Source: Methanosphaera sp. rholeuAM130
Lineage (GTDB): Archaea; Methanobacteriota; Methanobacteria; Methanobacteriales; Methanobacteriaceae
DNA: 7,204 bases
Direction of reading: 5' to 3'
NCBI GenBank assembly: GCA_003266065.1
Contig: MUZY01000249.1
Span: 10,726-17,929 of the forward strand
The translations under genes and the position numbers were made by a program. Shown here piece by piece: positions 1-6,592 of the stretch. Every line of letters starts with the position of its first letter. Positions within the stretch are counted from its first letter, which is position 1. The notes under the pieces are model-generated. The model ran no database searches. It saw only the letters and a list, made by a program, of their open reading frames with translations, and was not told where the DNA came from.

Positions 1-350
1 GTGGCTGTTTCTCCTGCTTTTAGGTTGTCTGTCGTGATTGTAATGGTTGTTTGTGGATTTTCTATAGTTAACATGCTGTATGCTATGCTTTCTATGTACT
101 GGCTTGATGCCGGTGTGTATAGTGCTATTAGTTCAGTGGTCAATTCATCGGTGAAGGTTAAGGTGACTGAAGCCGCACCGTCAGTTACTGTACTTTCTCC
201 TAGGATATTTTCCTCTTCGTCCATGAATGTCACTGTTCCATCGGTGAGTGCATTTCCATCATTGTCTGTTACGGTTACAGTTATTGTTGTCGGCGTGTTT
301 GTTAGTCCGAAGATGTCATCCATGCTTATTATCGGTGCTATTATTGGGTT
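1..350 (-). other. Start of C-terminal Ig-like domain series
   Basis: From about residue 1868 (after NPIIAPIISMDDI) the helix pattern stops and a bacterial Ig-like domain begins: TITVTVTDNDGNALTDGTVTF, then a DEEENILGE hairpin, ASVTLTF and a closing SMLTIENP strand. A new strand (TTITITTDNLKAGETA) opens a second domain at the window edge. This is the same fold class as the end of the upstream gene, so the missing part probably holds more of these stalk repeats. Confidence 0.75.
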
Positions 351-3300
351 TTCCGTTATGTCATTGTTTTCTATTATGTTTGATTCATCAGGATTTGTGT
401 TGTTTATTGCCGTTGTTGTTACTGCTCCTGATACGCTAATGGTGTTGTCGGTTATTTCTATGCCTACTGAGTTGAATGATATCCATATTCCGTTCATTAG
501 GCTTTCTTCTGTTGGTGTGGTTGTGTTTTCTATGTTTATGTTGTTGTTTTTTATGCTTACATTGTTACATGTTCTTGTTTCTATTGCATAGGTGTTTGGT
601 CCGCCACTGTTTTGGTCAACGCTTGGTCCGTATATGTTTATCGTGTTGTTTTCTATGTATGAATTGTTTGCAAGACTGAAGTAGATTCCATGGGTGAAGA
701 ATGCTGTGGTCCATCCCCATTCTGTTTTTGATGATACTGTGTTGTACATGGTTATGGTGTTGTTTCTTATTGTAATGTTGTCGGCTTGGGTTATGCCTAT
801 TAATGTGCTTACCTTGTTAGGATTGGTGTTTATTTTGGTGTTTTGTATGGTTATGTTGTTCTTTCTTTCTATAGTGAATCCGACGTCGGTGAATGTTGCG
901 TTGCTTCCGTCTAGTATTATGTTGCTGTTTTTGAATCCAATTCCGTAATTGATGAATGTTCCTTCGAATATTGCCTTGGTGTATGGTTCAAGTTGTAGGT
1001 ATCCATTTTTTTCATAGTTGTAGTCCATATACTGGTCTATGTTGTTTGGCGTGATTATTACTTTAGTCCAGCCGTCGTCTTCACCAGGATTTGTCTGGTT
1101 GTCTGGTGCAGTATTGTTTTCTACTATTGCGTTAAATGGTACAATTAACGATGCATCTCCGGTTTTCGTACTGCTTGAGAGTATGTTGTTTTTTATAGTG
1201 ATGTTTGCTACGTCTGAATGAATTGTTGAATCGTTTAATGCTGCGTCACTTGTTGTTATGGTGTTGTTTTCTATGTGTATGTTCTGTGTTCCATTCTGTA
1301 TCCTTATACCGGTATTTTCCTGTTTTACTTCTTCTGTTATGTAGTTTATTGGCGTATTTCCATCTCCGCTGGTGCTGATTACATTACCTGTAGCCACACC
1401 GTTTGGTGAGTAGGAATATGCTATTCCCAGTGAGAATGGGCCGGTTACTGTTATGTTGTTGTCGTGTACCTGTGTATCTTTAACTTTATAGAATTCTATC
1501 GCGTAGTTGGCCGTTCCCGTGATGTTTATGTTGTTATTGTTTACCGTGATGTTTTCTGACTCGCTTGAACCCATGTTACTTGCTATTACACCATATGTTA
1601 TAGCTCCTTCTGTGTCCAGCACTGTCGTGTTTATACATACGCAGGTTATGTTGTTGTCTGATATGAGTATATTTTTCACTCCGTTTCCTACCTGTACACC
1701 GTCACAGTAACGTTCACCTGTTATAATCATGGTATTTTCCGTGATTGTCATATTTTCATCGTTTACCAGACAGTTGATTCCATAGTTGAAGTTTGCTCCG
1801 GTCACGTTTATCCTGTTTTGGGTAATTAATGTGTTGGTTGCCCCTTCACTGTTAGTTATTCCTTCGATTGTTCCGTACATGGTATTTATTCCACTGCAGT
1901 TTACGCTTATTGTATTGTTGATTATTTTGTTGTTGTCACCGCCTAAAAGTAATATTGCCTGTGTATCGGATTCACTTTCTTCGTTGAAATCTATCGTGTT
2001 TGCCGGTCCGGATACTGTTAGAATGTTGTTTGATATTTTCGTGTTGGATGCTATATTTTTGATGGCAGCTATCTTTCCGTCAGATTTGGTAATTGTTATC
2101 GTGTTGTCAGAGATTGTATTGCCGTTTCCATAGTTTGATATTGGGTATTCTGTCTGTCTGTTTGTAATTGTCATGTTTCTTAGTACTATGTTGTTGGCAT
2201 CAAGTATAAATACGGTATCTGTAAATGTTGCATCTTCACCAGTTAGTATGATGCCTTCTGTTTTGACATATATTTCTTCGGTATTCATAAATTCTCCGGT
2301 AAATGTTACGATACTGCCCTTTGCTACACCGATAAGTTTTCCTTCATAGAGGTACTCATCAATGTTTTCAGGTGTTATCGTTAAATCGGATATGCTTGCC
2401 GGATTGATTGATACGCTTTCACGTGTCTGTGAAATTGTAGGTTGAACTGTCACTATGGTTGTTCCGGATGTAGGAGTGATTGTGAATGTTAATTCATCAA
2501 CCGTTTGAGCTAAAACTCCATTTAAGTATACATTGAATTTGTTTTGTTCAAGAATGTTTGAATCGTAATTGTCCGGATTGTTTATCGTGTATGTTCCGGT
2601 GATTGTCACATCTACTCCTTCAAGGATATCCTCCGGAACGTCTAATTGAAGTGTATCATTTATTGTAGTGTTCTGATATGTGTTTTCTTCTCTTGTGATA
2701 TTGAGTATTGAACCGTCAAAGTATACGTATCGACTTATCGTTTCTGTCGTTACATTGTTGTCTATGAATTTGTTTTGGGATATTGTTTTGTTGGCATTGA
2801 CTGTGACCATATTGTATATGACCTCAGATCCCGTCGTATTTTTGAATGTGTTGTTGATGATGTTTAATCTAGTGTAGTCTCTTATTCCACCCTTGTTGTT
2901 TTCGAATAAACAGTTTGATATTGTCGTATTCATGTCATAGGTGTAGTATATTTTTCCGCCCTGTATTACCTCACTTTGATGGTTTTTGAATGTGGAATTG
3001 CTTATGTTCGCTTTCATGTTTATGATTGCAATGGATCCTCCGTTACTGTTTACTCCAGCCAGTCCTGTAAGATAACATATTGCCTGGTTGTTGTCGAAGG
3101 TACAGTTGTCTACAATCATTTCACCGTTGGATGCGTATATTGCTCCTCCACCACATAACTCATTTACAGTAAGCCGTAAGGTTGCGTTGTTTTGTTTGAA
3201 GCTGCTGTCGGTTATTACTGCTCGACCCTTATCCAGTCCTATTGCTCCACCGCCCACTATAGCTGTGTTGTCGTTGAAGTTACAGTTGGTTATCGTAAGG

Positions 3301-5951
3301 TTTTTACTGCTTACTATAGCTCCTCCATAGCTTCCGGCATAATTTTCCGTGAAGTTGGAGTTGGAAATTGTCAGTACTCCCTTATTGTTTACTACACTTC
3401 CGTTTCCGAAGCTGTTTCCATAGTAGTTGTTATATGATTCTGCGAAGTAATGTCCCAATCTATTGTTTTTGAATTTGCTGTCTGTTATGGTCATATTTCC
3501 ATTGTTAACTATTGCTCCATAGAGTCTAGCTGAAGAATATGATGCTGAGGTATCGAATGTGTTGTTTTCCATAATACAGTTAATCATGTCCAGCTTTCCA
3601 CGGTTGTTTATCAGGAATCCGTCTTCTTTGCCTGATTGTACGTTCTTGTTATTGTTGCTTAGGCTTGAATTGACAAGGCTTAAGTTTTCATAGTTTGTGA
3701 TTTTGGCTTTGATGCTACAGTTGATCATTTCGATGTTGCCGTATAGGTTCAGGTCTTTTGTGATGTTCCAGTTTTCAAAGGTGTAATTGCCGTTGATGGT
3801 TGACAGATATGGCAATATTTTGGTGAAATCGTCGCATATTATCTGCCCGTTTCCAAGAAGCATGAAGTTTTCTCCGAATTCACAGTCGTCACTTATGTTT
3901 AAAATACCGTTGTTTGTAAGGGTACAGTCCAGTGTAATGTTTTTTAATGTCAGGTTACCGTTGTTTGTTTTAGTGCCTGTTAATGTAATGTTTTCTAGAG
4001 TGTAGTTTCCGTTTAGGGTTCTCATGTGCTGTGCCAGACTGTTGATGTCGGAATAGATTACCTGTCCGTTTCCGCTAATTATGAGGTTTTCACCCAGCGT
4101 ACAGTCATCGCTGATGTTCAGGAGTCCGTCATTGGATATCTGTCCATCAAGGACTGTGTTGATGACAGTCAGGTTTCCGTAGTTTTCGAAGTAGTTTTCG
4201 AGTGTTGAATTGATGATTGTCAGGTTGCCGTAGTTTGCCTTGTCGCTGTCTAGGATGGCGGCTACGATTGTGTAATCTCCATTATATACTGTCAGGAAAC
4301 CGATTATTTCATCGATTTGGTTTGTGATAATTTCTCCTGCTCCTTCAATATATAAGTCATCGCCGAATACCGTGTCATCATCAATTATCATGGTACCTTC
4401 ATTCTGCAAATAGCCATTTAAGACACAGTTTTCAAAGGTTACCGTACCATAATTATAGAATTCCCCTGTTAATTCTGAGTTAATTATTGTCAAATCGCCG
4501 TTGTTTGTTTTGGTTGTCGTTAATTCAGCGTTTTCTACCGTGTATTCTCCATTGTATATAGGAAGGTATGGTGTTATTCTGGTTGTGTTGTTGATTATTA
4601 TTTCACCGTAATCGTAGATTTCCACATTATCTGTAAATGTACAGTTGTCATCGATAATGAGAACTCCATTGTTGCTGATGGTACTTGCTATCGTAACGTT
4701 TTTCAACGTTAAAGTTCCGGTATTGGATATTGTTTTATCAATAACGAGGTTACTTAGCGTACTTTCACCGTTGAATGAATTGGTATATGGATATATCCTA
4801 TTCGTATCGTTTATGGTAATGTTTCCATAATTGTTTAGCCTAAATCCAGTTTCGAAGGTACAGTCATCGTCAATGATTAAATTTCCATAATTTGTTATTG
4901 TCTGATTTATCGTGACGTTGCTTAGCGTGAGGGTTGACTGTGCCTCATTGGTAATGCTTTTATTAATCGTTAGGTTCATCAGATGATGGTTTCCCTTGAA
5001 GCTTCTAAGGTAAGGGTATATTATGTTACTGTTGTTTATGATAATAGTACCGTAATTATAGAAACTTGAAGTGTTAAATGACACGTCATCGGCTAATGTG
5101 ATGTTGCCTGAATTCTGAAAACTTCCACTGAATGTGGTGTTATATGCATAAGCGTTTTTCTGATTGTTAAGATTCAGGACAGTTGAATCGATAAGCGTCA
5201 AGTTACCATTATTATCCATACCCCTTTGCTGAGTGTAGGCAAAGGTACAGTTAATTAATGTTAAATTGCCGTCATTTGATTTATGACCACCACAAAGAGT
5301 CACGTTTTCGAGGGTAATATTTCCAGTATAATAACTTTGGTGAGGAAGTAGTCTGCTGCTGTCATTTATGATGATTTCACCTAGAACACCATCTAAACAG
5401 AATCCTTCTCCAAATGTACAGTCGTCGTTAATTATCAGACTTCCATATCTATTATGCGTAGTCATGTTTAGAAGACTATTGGTTAATATTACTGAACCGT
5501 TATTTTCTATTTTTCCATTTACAATTGAGTTTGTCATGTATAGTTGTGATAATTCGGCATTGTTTACAGTAGCGTTAATGTTGGTATTGTTGACATATGC
5601 ATTAGTGTTGCTGGTAAATTTATCCCACATTCCCATAGTTATGTTACAATTGTTAATGTAGGTGTTTTCGTTGAGAATGGTGTTTGTTGTGATTTCCTGA
5701 TTTTCTATAACATTCGTGTATTCAATGTCATCAATGGTAATGGAATCCTTTTTAATTTCTTTATCCGTCTTGGTTAATGTATAATCAGATGTGGCTGTTT
5801 GTGTATAATCAGAACCAGCATCCGATTCTATTGTCTGGTCACTTACAACATTACCGCTATCCAAGTCATCCGTTGCACTAACGGTTGATATTGCAAGCAG
5901 TATTGTTAAAAGTGTCAATACAAAGAATATTCTTTTAACATTCTTATTCAT
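1..5951 (-). CDS. Giant secreted adhesin-like protein with stacked beta-helix and Ig-like modules (C-terminus beyond window)
   Basis: Predicted surface protein of the methanogen adhesin-like family; its ligand cannot be told from sequence. All 1983 complete codons from the ATG at 5951-5949 to the window edge are open. Residues 1-26 are a Sec signal peptide: basic K3/K6/R7, hydrophobic core about 8-22, cleavage expected after VSA26. Then come an acidic Ser/Thr linker (27-70), Asn-rich beta-helix, a seven-unit repeat array with a DDDCTFGE-type signature (178-760), Pmp-like repeats with GGAI and FxxN motifs (760-1025), an Ig-like domain (1101-1185), two paralogous ITPxNID cap domains (1192-1264, 1633-1708), each followed by NxxIxxNxIxVxG PbH1/NosD-like rungs, and an Ig-like domain from about 1869. 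N-glycosylation sequons are dense (14 in residues 178-363). No enzyme active site or membrane anchor is seen; an anchor could lie in the missing end. The start is chosen because the signal peptide follows directly; no strong ribosome binding site precedes it. Confidence 0.93.
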   Translation of the reverse strand, partial: MNKNVKRIFFVLTLLTILLAISTVSATDDLDSGNVVSDQTIESDAGSDYTQTATSDYTLTKTDKEIKKDSITIDDIEYTNVIENQEITTNTILNENTYINNCNITMGMWDKFTSNTNAYVNNTNINATVNNAELSQLYMTNSIVNGKIENNGSVILTNSLLNMTTHNRYGSLIINDDCTFGEGFCLDGVLGEIIINDSSRLLPHQSYYTGNITLENVTLCGGHKSNDGNLTLINCTFAYTQQRGMDNNGNLTLIDSTVLNLNNQKNAYAYNTTFSGSFQNSGNITLADDVSFNTSSFYNYGTIIINNSNIIYPYLRSFKGNHHLMNLTINKSITNEAQSTLTLSNVTINQTITNYGNLIIDDDCTFETGFRLNNYGNITINDTNRIYPYTNSFNGESTLSNLVIDKTISNTGTLTLKNVTIASTISNNGVLIIDDNCTFTDNVEIYDYGEIIINNTTRITPYLPIYNGEYTVENAELTTTKTNNGDLTIINSELTGEFYNYGTVTFENCVLNGYLQNEGTMIIDDDTVFGDDLYIEGAGEIITNQIDEIIGFLTVYNGDYTIVAAILDSDKANYGNLTIINSTLENYFENYGNLTVINTVLDGQISNDGLLNISDDCTLGENLIISGNGQVIYSDINSLAQHMRTLNGNYTLENITLTGTKTNNGNLTLKNITLDCTLTNNGILNISDDCEFGENFMLLGNGQIICDDFTKILPYLSTINGNYTFENWNITKDLNLYGNIEMINCSIKAKITNYENLSLVNSSLSNNNKNVQSGKEDGFLINNRGKLDMINCIMENNTFDTSASYSSARLYGAIVNNGNMTITDSKFKNNRLGHYFAESYNNYYGNSFGNGSVVNNKGVLTISNSNFTENYAGSYGGAIVSSKNLTITNCNFNDNTAIVGGGAIGLDKGRAVITDSSFKQNNATLRLTVNELCGGGAIYASNGEMIVDNCTFDNNQAICYLTGLAGVNSNGGSIAIINMKANISNSTFKNHQSEVIQGGKIYYTYDMNTTISNCLFENNKGGIRDYTRLNIINNTFKNTTGSEVIYNMVTVNANKTISQNKFIDNNVTTETISRYVYFDGSILNITREENTYQNTTINDTLQLDVPEDILEGVDVTITGTYTINNPDNYDSNILEQNKFNVYLNGVLAQTVDELTFTITPTSGTTIVTVQPTISQTRESVSINPASISDLTITPENIDEYLYEGKLIGVAKGSIVTFTGEFMNTEEIYVKTEGIILTGEDATFTDTVFILDANNIVLRNMTITNRQTEYPISNYGNGNTISDNTITITKSDGKIAAIKNIASNTKISNNILTVSGPANTIDFNEESESDTQAILLLGGDNNKIINNTISVNCSGINTMYGTIEGITNSEGATNTLITQNRINVTGANFNYGINCLVNDENMTITENTMIITGERYCDGVQVGNGVKNILISDNNITCVCINTTVLDTEGAITYGVIASNMGSSESENITVNNNNINITGTANYAIEFYKVKDTQVHDNNITVTGPFSLGIAYSYSPNGVATGNVISTSGDGNTPINYITEEVKQENTGIRIQNGTQNIHIENNTITTSDAALNDSTIHSDVANITIKNNILSSSTKTGDASLIVPFNAIVENNTAPDNQTNPGEDDGWTKVIITPNNIDQYMDYNYEKNGYLQLEPYTKAIFEGTFINYGIGFKNSNIILDGSNATFTDVGFTIERKNNITIQNTKINTNPNKVSTLIGITQADNITIRNNTITMYNTVSSKTEWGWTTAFFTHGIYFSLANNSYIENNTINIYGPSVDQNSGGPNTYAIETRTCNNVSIKNNNINIENTTTPTEESLMNGIWISFNSVGIEITDNTISVSGAVTTTAINNTNPDESNIIENNDITENPIIAPIISMDDIFGLTNTPTTITVTVTDNDGNALTDGTVTFMDEEENILGESTVTDGAASVTLTFTDELTTELIALYTPASSQYIESIAYSMLTIENPQTTITITTDNLKAGETA
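360..827 (-). repeat. NosD-like PbH1 beta-helix, module B (about five rungs)
   Basis: Rungs read NITIRNNTITMYN, NSYIENNTINIYG, NVSIKNNNINIEN, GIEITDNTISVSG and SNIIENNDITEN. One long loop rich in aromatics (EWGWTTAFFTHGIYF, about residues 1741-1755) stands out in a protein otherwise poor in Trp and Phe, and may be a binding surface. Confidence 0.8.
828..1055 (-). repeat. Cap domain copy B (ITPNNID...)
   Basis: Residues 1633-1708. It matches copy A in order and spacing: ITPNNIDQY, then a strand pair with AIFEGTF, then NIILDGSNATFTDVGF and NITIQNTKIN. It is preceded by an acidic, proline-containing linker (NQTNPGEDDGW). About five PbH1 rungs follow (about 827 to 360), roughly half as many as after copy A. 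Confidence 0.75.
1160..2159 (-). repeat. NosD-like PbH1 beta-helix, module A (about eleven rungs)
   Basis: Rungs read NTISDNTITITK, NTKISNNILTVSG, NNKIINNTISVNC, NTLITQNRINVTG, NMTITENTMIITG, NILISDNNITCVC, NITVNNNNINITG, TQVHDNNITVTG, ATGNVISTSG, NIHIENNTITTSD and NITIKNNILSSS. This is the classic right-handed beta-helix (PbH1/NosD-like) pattern. The variable sequence between rungs (for example around residues 1440-1500) would form loops from the helix and is the likely place for ligand contact. Confidence 0.85.
2160..2378 (-). repeat. Cap domain copy A (ITPENID...)
   Basis: Residues 1192-1264. It starts ITPENIDEYL, continues through G-I-V-F-G-F and DATFTD-V-F, and ends in LRNMTITN, leading directly into PbH1 rungs. 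It is paralogous to copy B (residues 1633-1708; ITPNNIDQYM, NATFTDVGF, IQNTKIN). Probably the N-terminal cap of a beta-helix. About eleven rungs of NxxIxxNxIxVxG type follow it, from about 2159 down to 1160. Confidence 0.75.
2400..2651 (-). other. Ig-like domain inserted between helix sections
   Basis: Residues 1101-1184 (starting LQLDVPEDILEG) lose the Asn-rich rung pattern and have alternating strands with V-V-I-G-Y spacing, a KFNVYLNGVLAQ hairpin and a closing TTIVTVQPT strand. This resembles the small bacterial Ig-like domains used as spacers in this family. It separates the Pmp-like section from the NosD-like modules, so it is probably a hinge. The exact Pfam family is not assignable by eye. 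Confidence 0.6.
2880..3660 (-). repeat. Chlamydia-Pmp-like GGAI/FxxN beta-helix repeats
   Basis: About residues 764-1024 of the large protein. Successive rungs show GAIVNNG, GGAIVSSKNLTITNCNF, GGGAIGLDKG and CGGGAIYASNGEMIVDNCTF, each followed by F-x-x-N (FKNN, FTEN, FNDN, FKQN, FDNN, FENN). GGA-(I/V/L) paired with FxxN is the hallmark of chlamydial polymorphic membrane protein repeats and is common in methanogen adhesin-like proteins. The GGAI codons lie at about 3315-3326, 3240-3254 and 3138-3152. This implies a beta-helix passenger-like section, not a chlamydial origin. Confidence 0.8.
3672..5420 (-). repeat. Seven-unit beta-helix repeat array inside the giant adhesin
   Basis: The signature (I/L)-I/S-D-D-(D/N)-C-T-F recurs with its Cys position at residues 178, 290 (Val here), 364, 437, 527 (Thr here), 617 and 690. 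On the DNA the matching codons begin at 5418, 5082, 4860, 4641, 4371, 4101 and 3882. Spacings are therefore 112, 74, 73, 90, 90 and 73 residues. A typical unit runs: CTF, GNG-I-I-ND strand, an I-PYL turn, NGNYTLEN, then one or two NNGNLTL-N-TL rungs and an NNG-L-I strand. This fits a right-handed parallel beta-helix with Asn-rich turns. I do not recognise a named repeat family for this exact unit. The right-hand end of the array is approximate because the last unit fades into the Pmp-like region. Confidence 0.85.
4159..4236 (-). repeat. 51-base tandem duplication of one 17-residue helix rung
   Basis: Bases 4159-4185 and 4210-4236 match at 24 of 27 positions with an offset of exactly 51 bases, or 17 codons. 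Both encode a rung of the form NYGNLT-(I/V)-IN. The duplication sits in the fifth array unit, one of the two 90-residue units, and explains its 17-residue excess over the 73-residue units. Confidence 0.75.
5874..5951 (-). other. Sec signal peptide of the giant adhesin-like protein
   Basis: Residues 1-26. A short basic n-region (K3, K6, R7) leads into an unbroken hydrophobic stretch (IFFVLTLLTILLAI) and a polar c-region ending in TVSA, a standard signal peptidase I site; mature sequence begins TDDLD. No twin arginine and no lipobox are present, so export should use the general Sec route. Confidence 0.9.
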
Positions 5952-5984
5952 TTTTTATCAGTCCATAGTTTATTTTTTATGAAG

Positions 5985-6003
5985 TTTCAATTTTAAATTG
6001 AAA
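5985..6003 (-). promoter_or_regulatory. 19-base palindrome overlapping a TATA-like box near the large gene
   Basis: Perfect 9-base arms around one central base (TTTCAATTT / AAATTGAAA). On the minus strand it contains TTTAAAAT, preceded by an A-rich tract, about 26 bases from a possible start near 5967. It could be a proximal promoter with an overlapping operator, or simply a hairpin in a longer leader. Confidence 0.35.
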
Positions 6004-6029
6004 TTTTTTTCATCTGGGGGATGAGGATT

Positions 6030-6086
6030 CTTGGAATCAGTAAATCTATGATTTCTACAATCCAAGTCATTCCCTTCTAGGGAATG
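6030..6086 (-). ncRNA. Two adjacent stem-loops in the presumed leader of the large gene
   Basis: Stem 1: CATTCCC/GGGAATG, arms 6068-6074 and 6080-6086 with a 5-base loop. Stem 2: CTTGGA/TCCAAG, arms 6030-6035 and 6061-6066, enclosing a small AAATC/GATTT hairpin (6042-6046, 6050-6054). They are separated by one base and would be transcribed only if the distal promoter is used. No known riboswitch class is recognised. Confidence 0.35.
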
Positions 6087-6136
6087 TTAATAATAAAATC
6101 AATTGCGTCATTAGCTTGGTAAATGAAATGTGCTGT

Positions 6137-6170
6137 CGGAAAGTATATTCCGTGTTTTAAATATTTTTTA
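6137..6170 (-). promoter_or_regulatory. Candidate TATA/BRE promoter with inverted repeat just downstream
   Basis: On the minus strand an A-rich BRE-like tract leads into TATTTAAA (plus 6156-6163). A start site would be expected near 6135-6130, giving a leader of about 180 bases before the ATG at 5951. Directly between the TATA-like box and that start is an inverted repeat (CGGAA/TTCCG, arms 6137-6141 and 6148-6152), a classic position for an archaeal operator. The spacer is so AT-rich that TATA-like words are common, so this is only a candidate. Confidence 0.35.
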
Positions 6171-6189
6171 ATCAAATAATATTGTTTAG

Positions 6190-6218
6190 AAATATTTTTG
6201 TTTACTTAAATATTTTTG
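6190..6218. repeat. Short direct repeats (AAATATTTTTG) upstream of the promoter
   Basis: AAATATTTTTG occurs at 6190-6200 and 6208-6218, and the first ten bases again at 6159-6168, where they overlap the TATA-like box. These could be regulator binding sites, but in DNA this AT-rich they may be chance. Confidence 0.3.
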
Positions 6219-6422
6219 TGAAATTTTTAAATTGATTTTATTATTGCTTATACTTTTAACTTATGAAATAATAAAGATATTCATATTATTTTTTTTTAAA
6301 ACTTTGATAATATCGGCTATTTTTATTAAATACTGCGTTAAAGATTATTAAATATTCCAATAAATTTAATACTGTAATGGGGATATTTAAGGTTAATGAT
6401 TTTATTGTAGGGGGGTGGTTGG

Positions 6423-6518
6423 ATGGCGAATAATTTAATAATAAATTATTTAATGAATATCTGGTATTATCTGATAAAATTGATGACAATAATGGATTTT
6501 AACTGTATATTTAAATAA
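6423..6518 (+). CDS. Possible 31-residue hydrophobic small protein
   Basis: ATG at 6423 to TAA at 6516-6518, starting MANNLIINYL and rich in Ile, Leu, Tyr and Met. Residues about 5-24 could span a membrane. A GGTG motif at 6414-6417, in the run GGGGGGTGG, sits five bases before the ATG, which is the right kind and distance for a methanogen ribosome binding site and is the main reason to list it. TATA-like words lie at 6345-6356 and 6360-6370. It would be transcribed away from the large gene and toward the upstream gene. It is short and in an AT-rich spacer, so chance is quite possible. Confidence 0.25.
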   Translation: MANNLIINYLMNIWYYLIKLMTIMDFNCIFK

Positions 6519-6592
6519 CATTTGATTATTTTATTAATGATTGTTTAATGTTTGTATTGTCTTCATATCCGGAAATTTATATTAAATAATAA

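Noticed and set aside
1..200. Possible frameshift near the left edge of the large gene
   Set aside because: A careful re-read of this stretch gave a continuous Ig-like sequence with no stop and no frame change.
1..948. Open plus-strand frames opposite the large gene (for example 1-591 and 694-948)
   Set aside because: They are antisense shadows. The minus-strand codons AAC, ATA, ACA and ATT read back as stop-free hydrophobic codons, giving low-complexity Val/Leu/Phe/Ser peptides. The minus frame is continuous with a signal peptide and clear domains.
3882..5420. CRISPR-like or non-coding tandem repeat
   Set aside because: The spacings are multiples of three, the identity is mainly at the protein level, and there are no short identical repeats with unique spacers.
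6290..6298. Run of nine T as a terminator for a plus-strand transcript
   Set aside because: No gene ends upstream of it on the plus strand and similar runs are common in this spacer.
6286..6489. 67-codon minus-strand frame in the spacer
   Set aside because: It starts with TTG, has no ribosome binding site, lies in simple AT-rich DNA with no recognisable domain, and overlaps the small plus-strand ORF.
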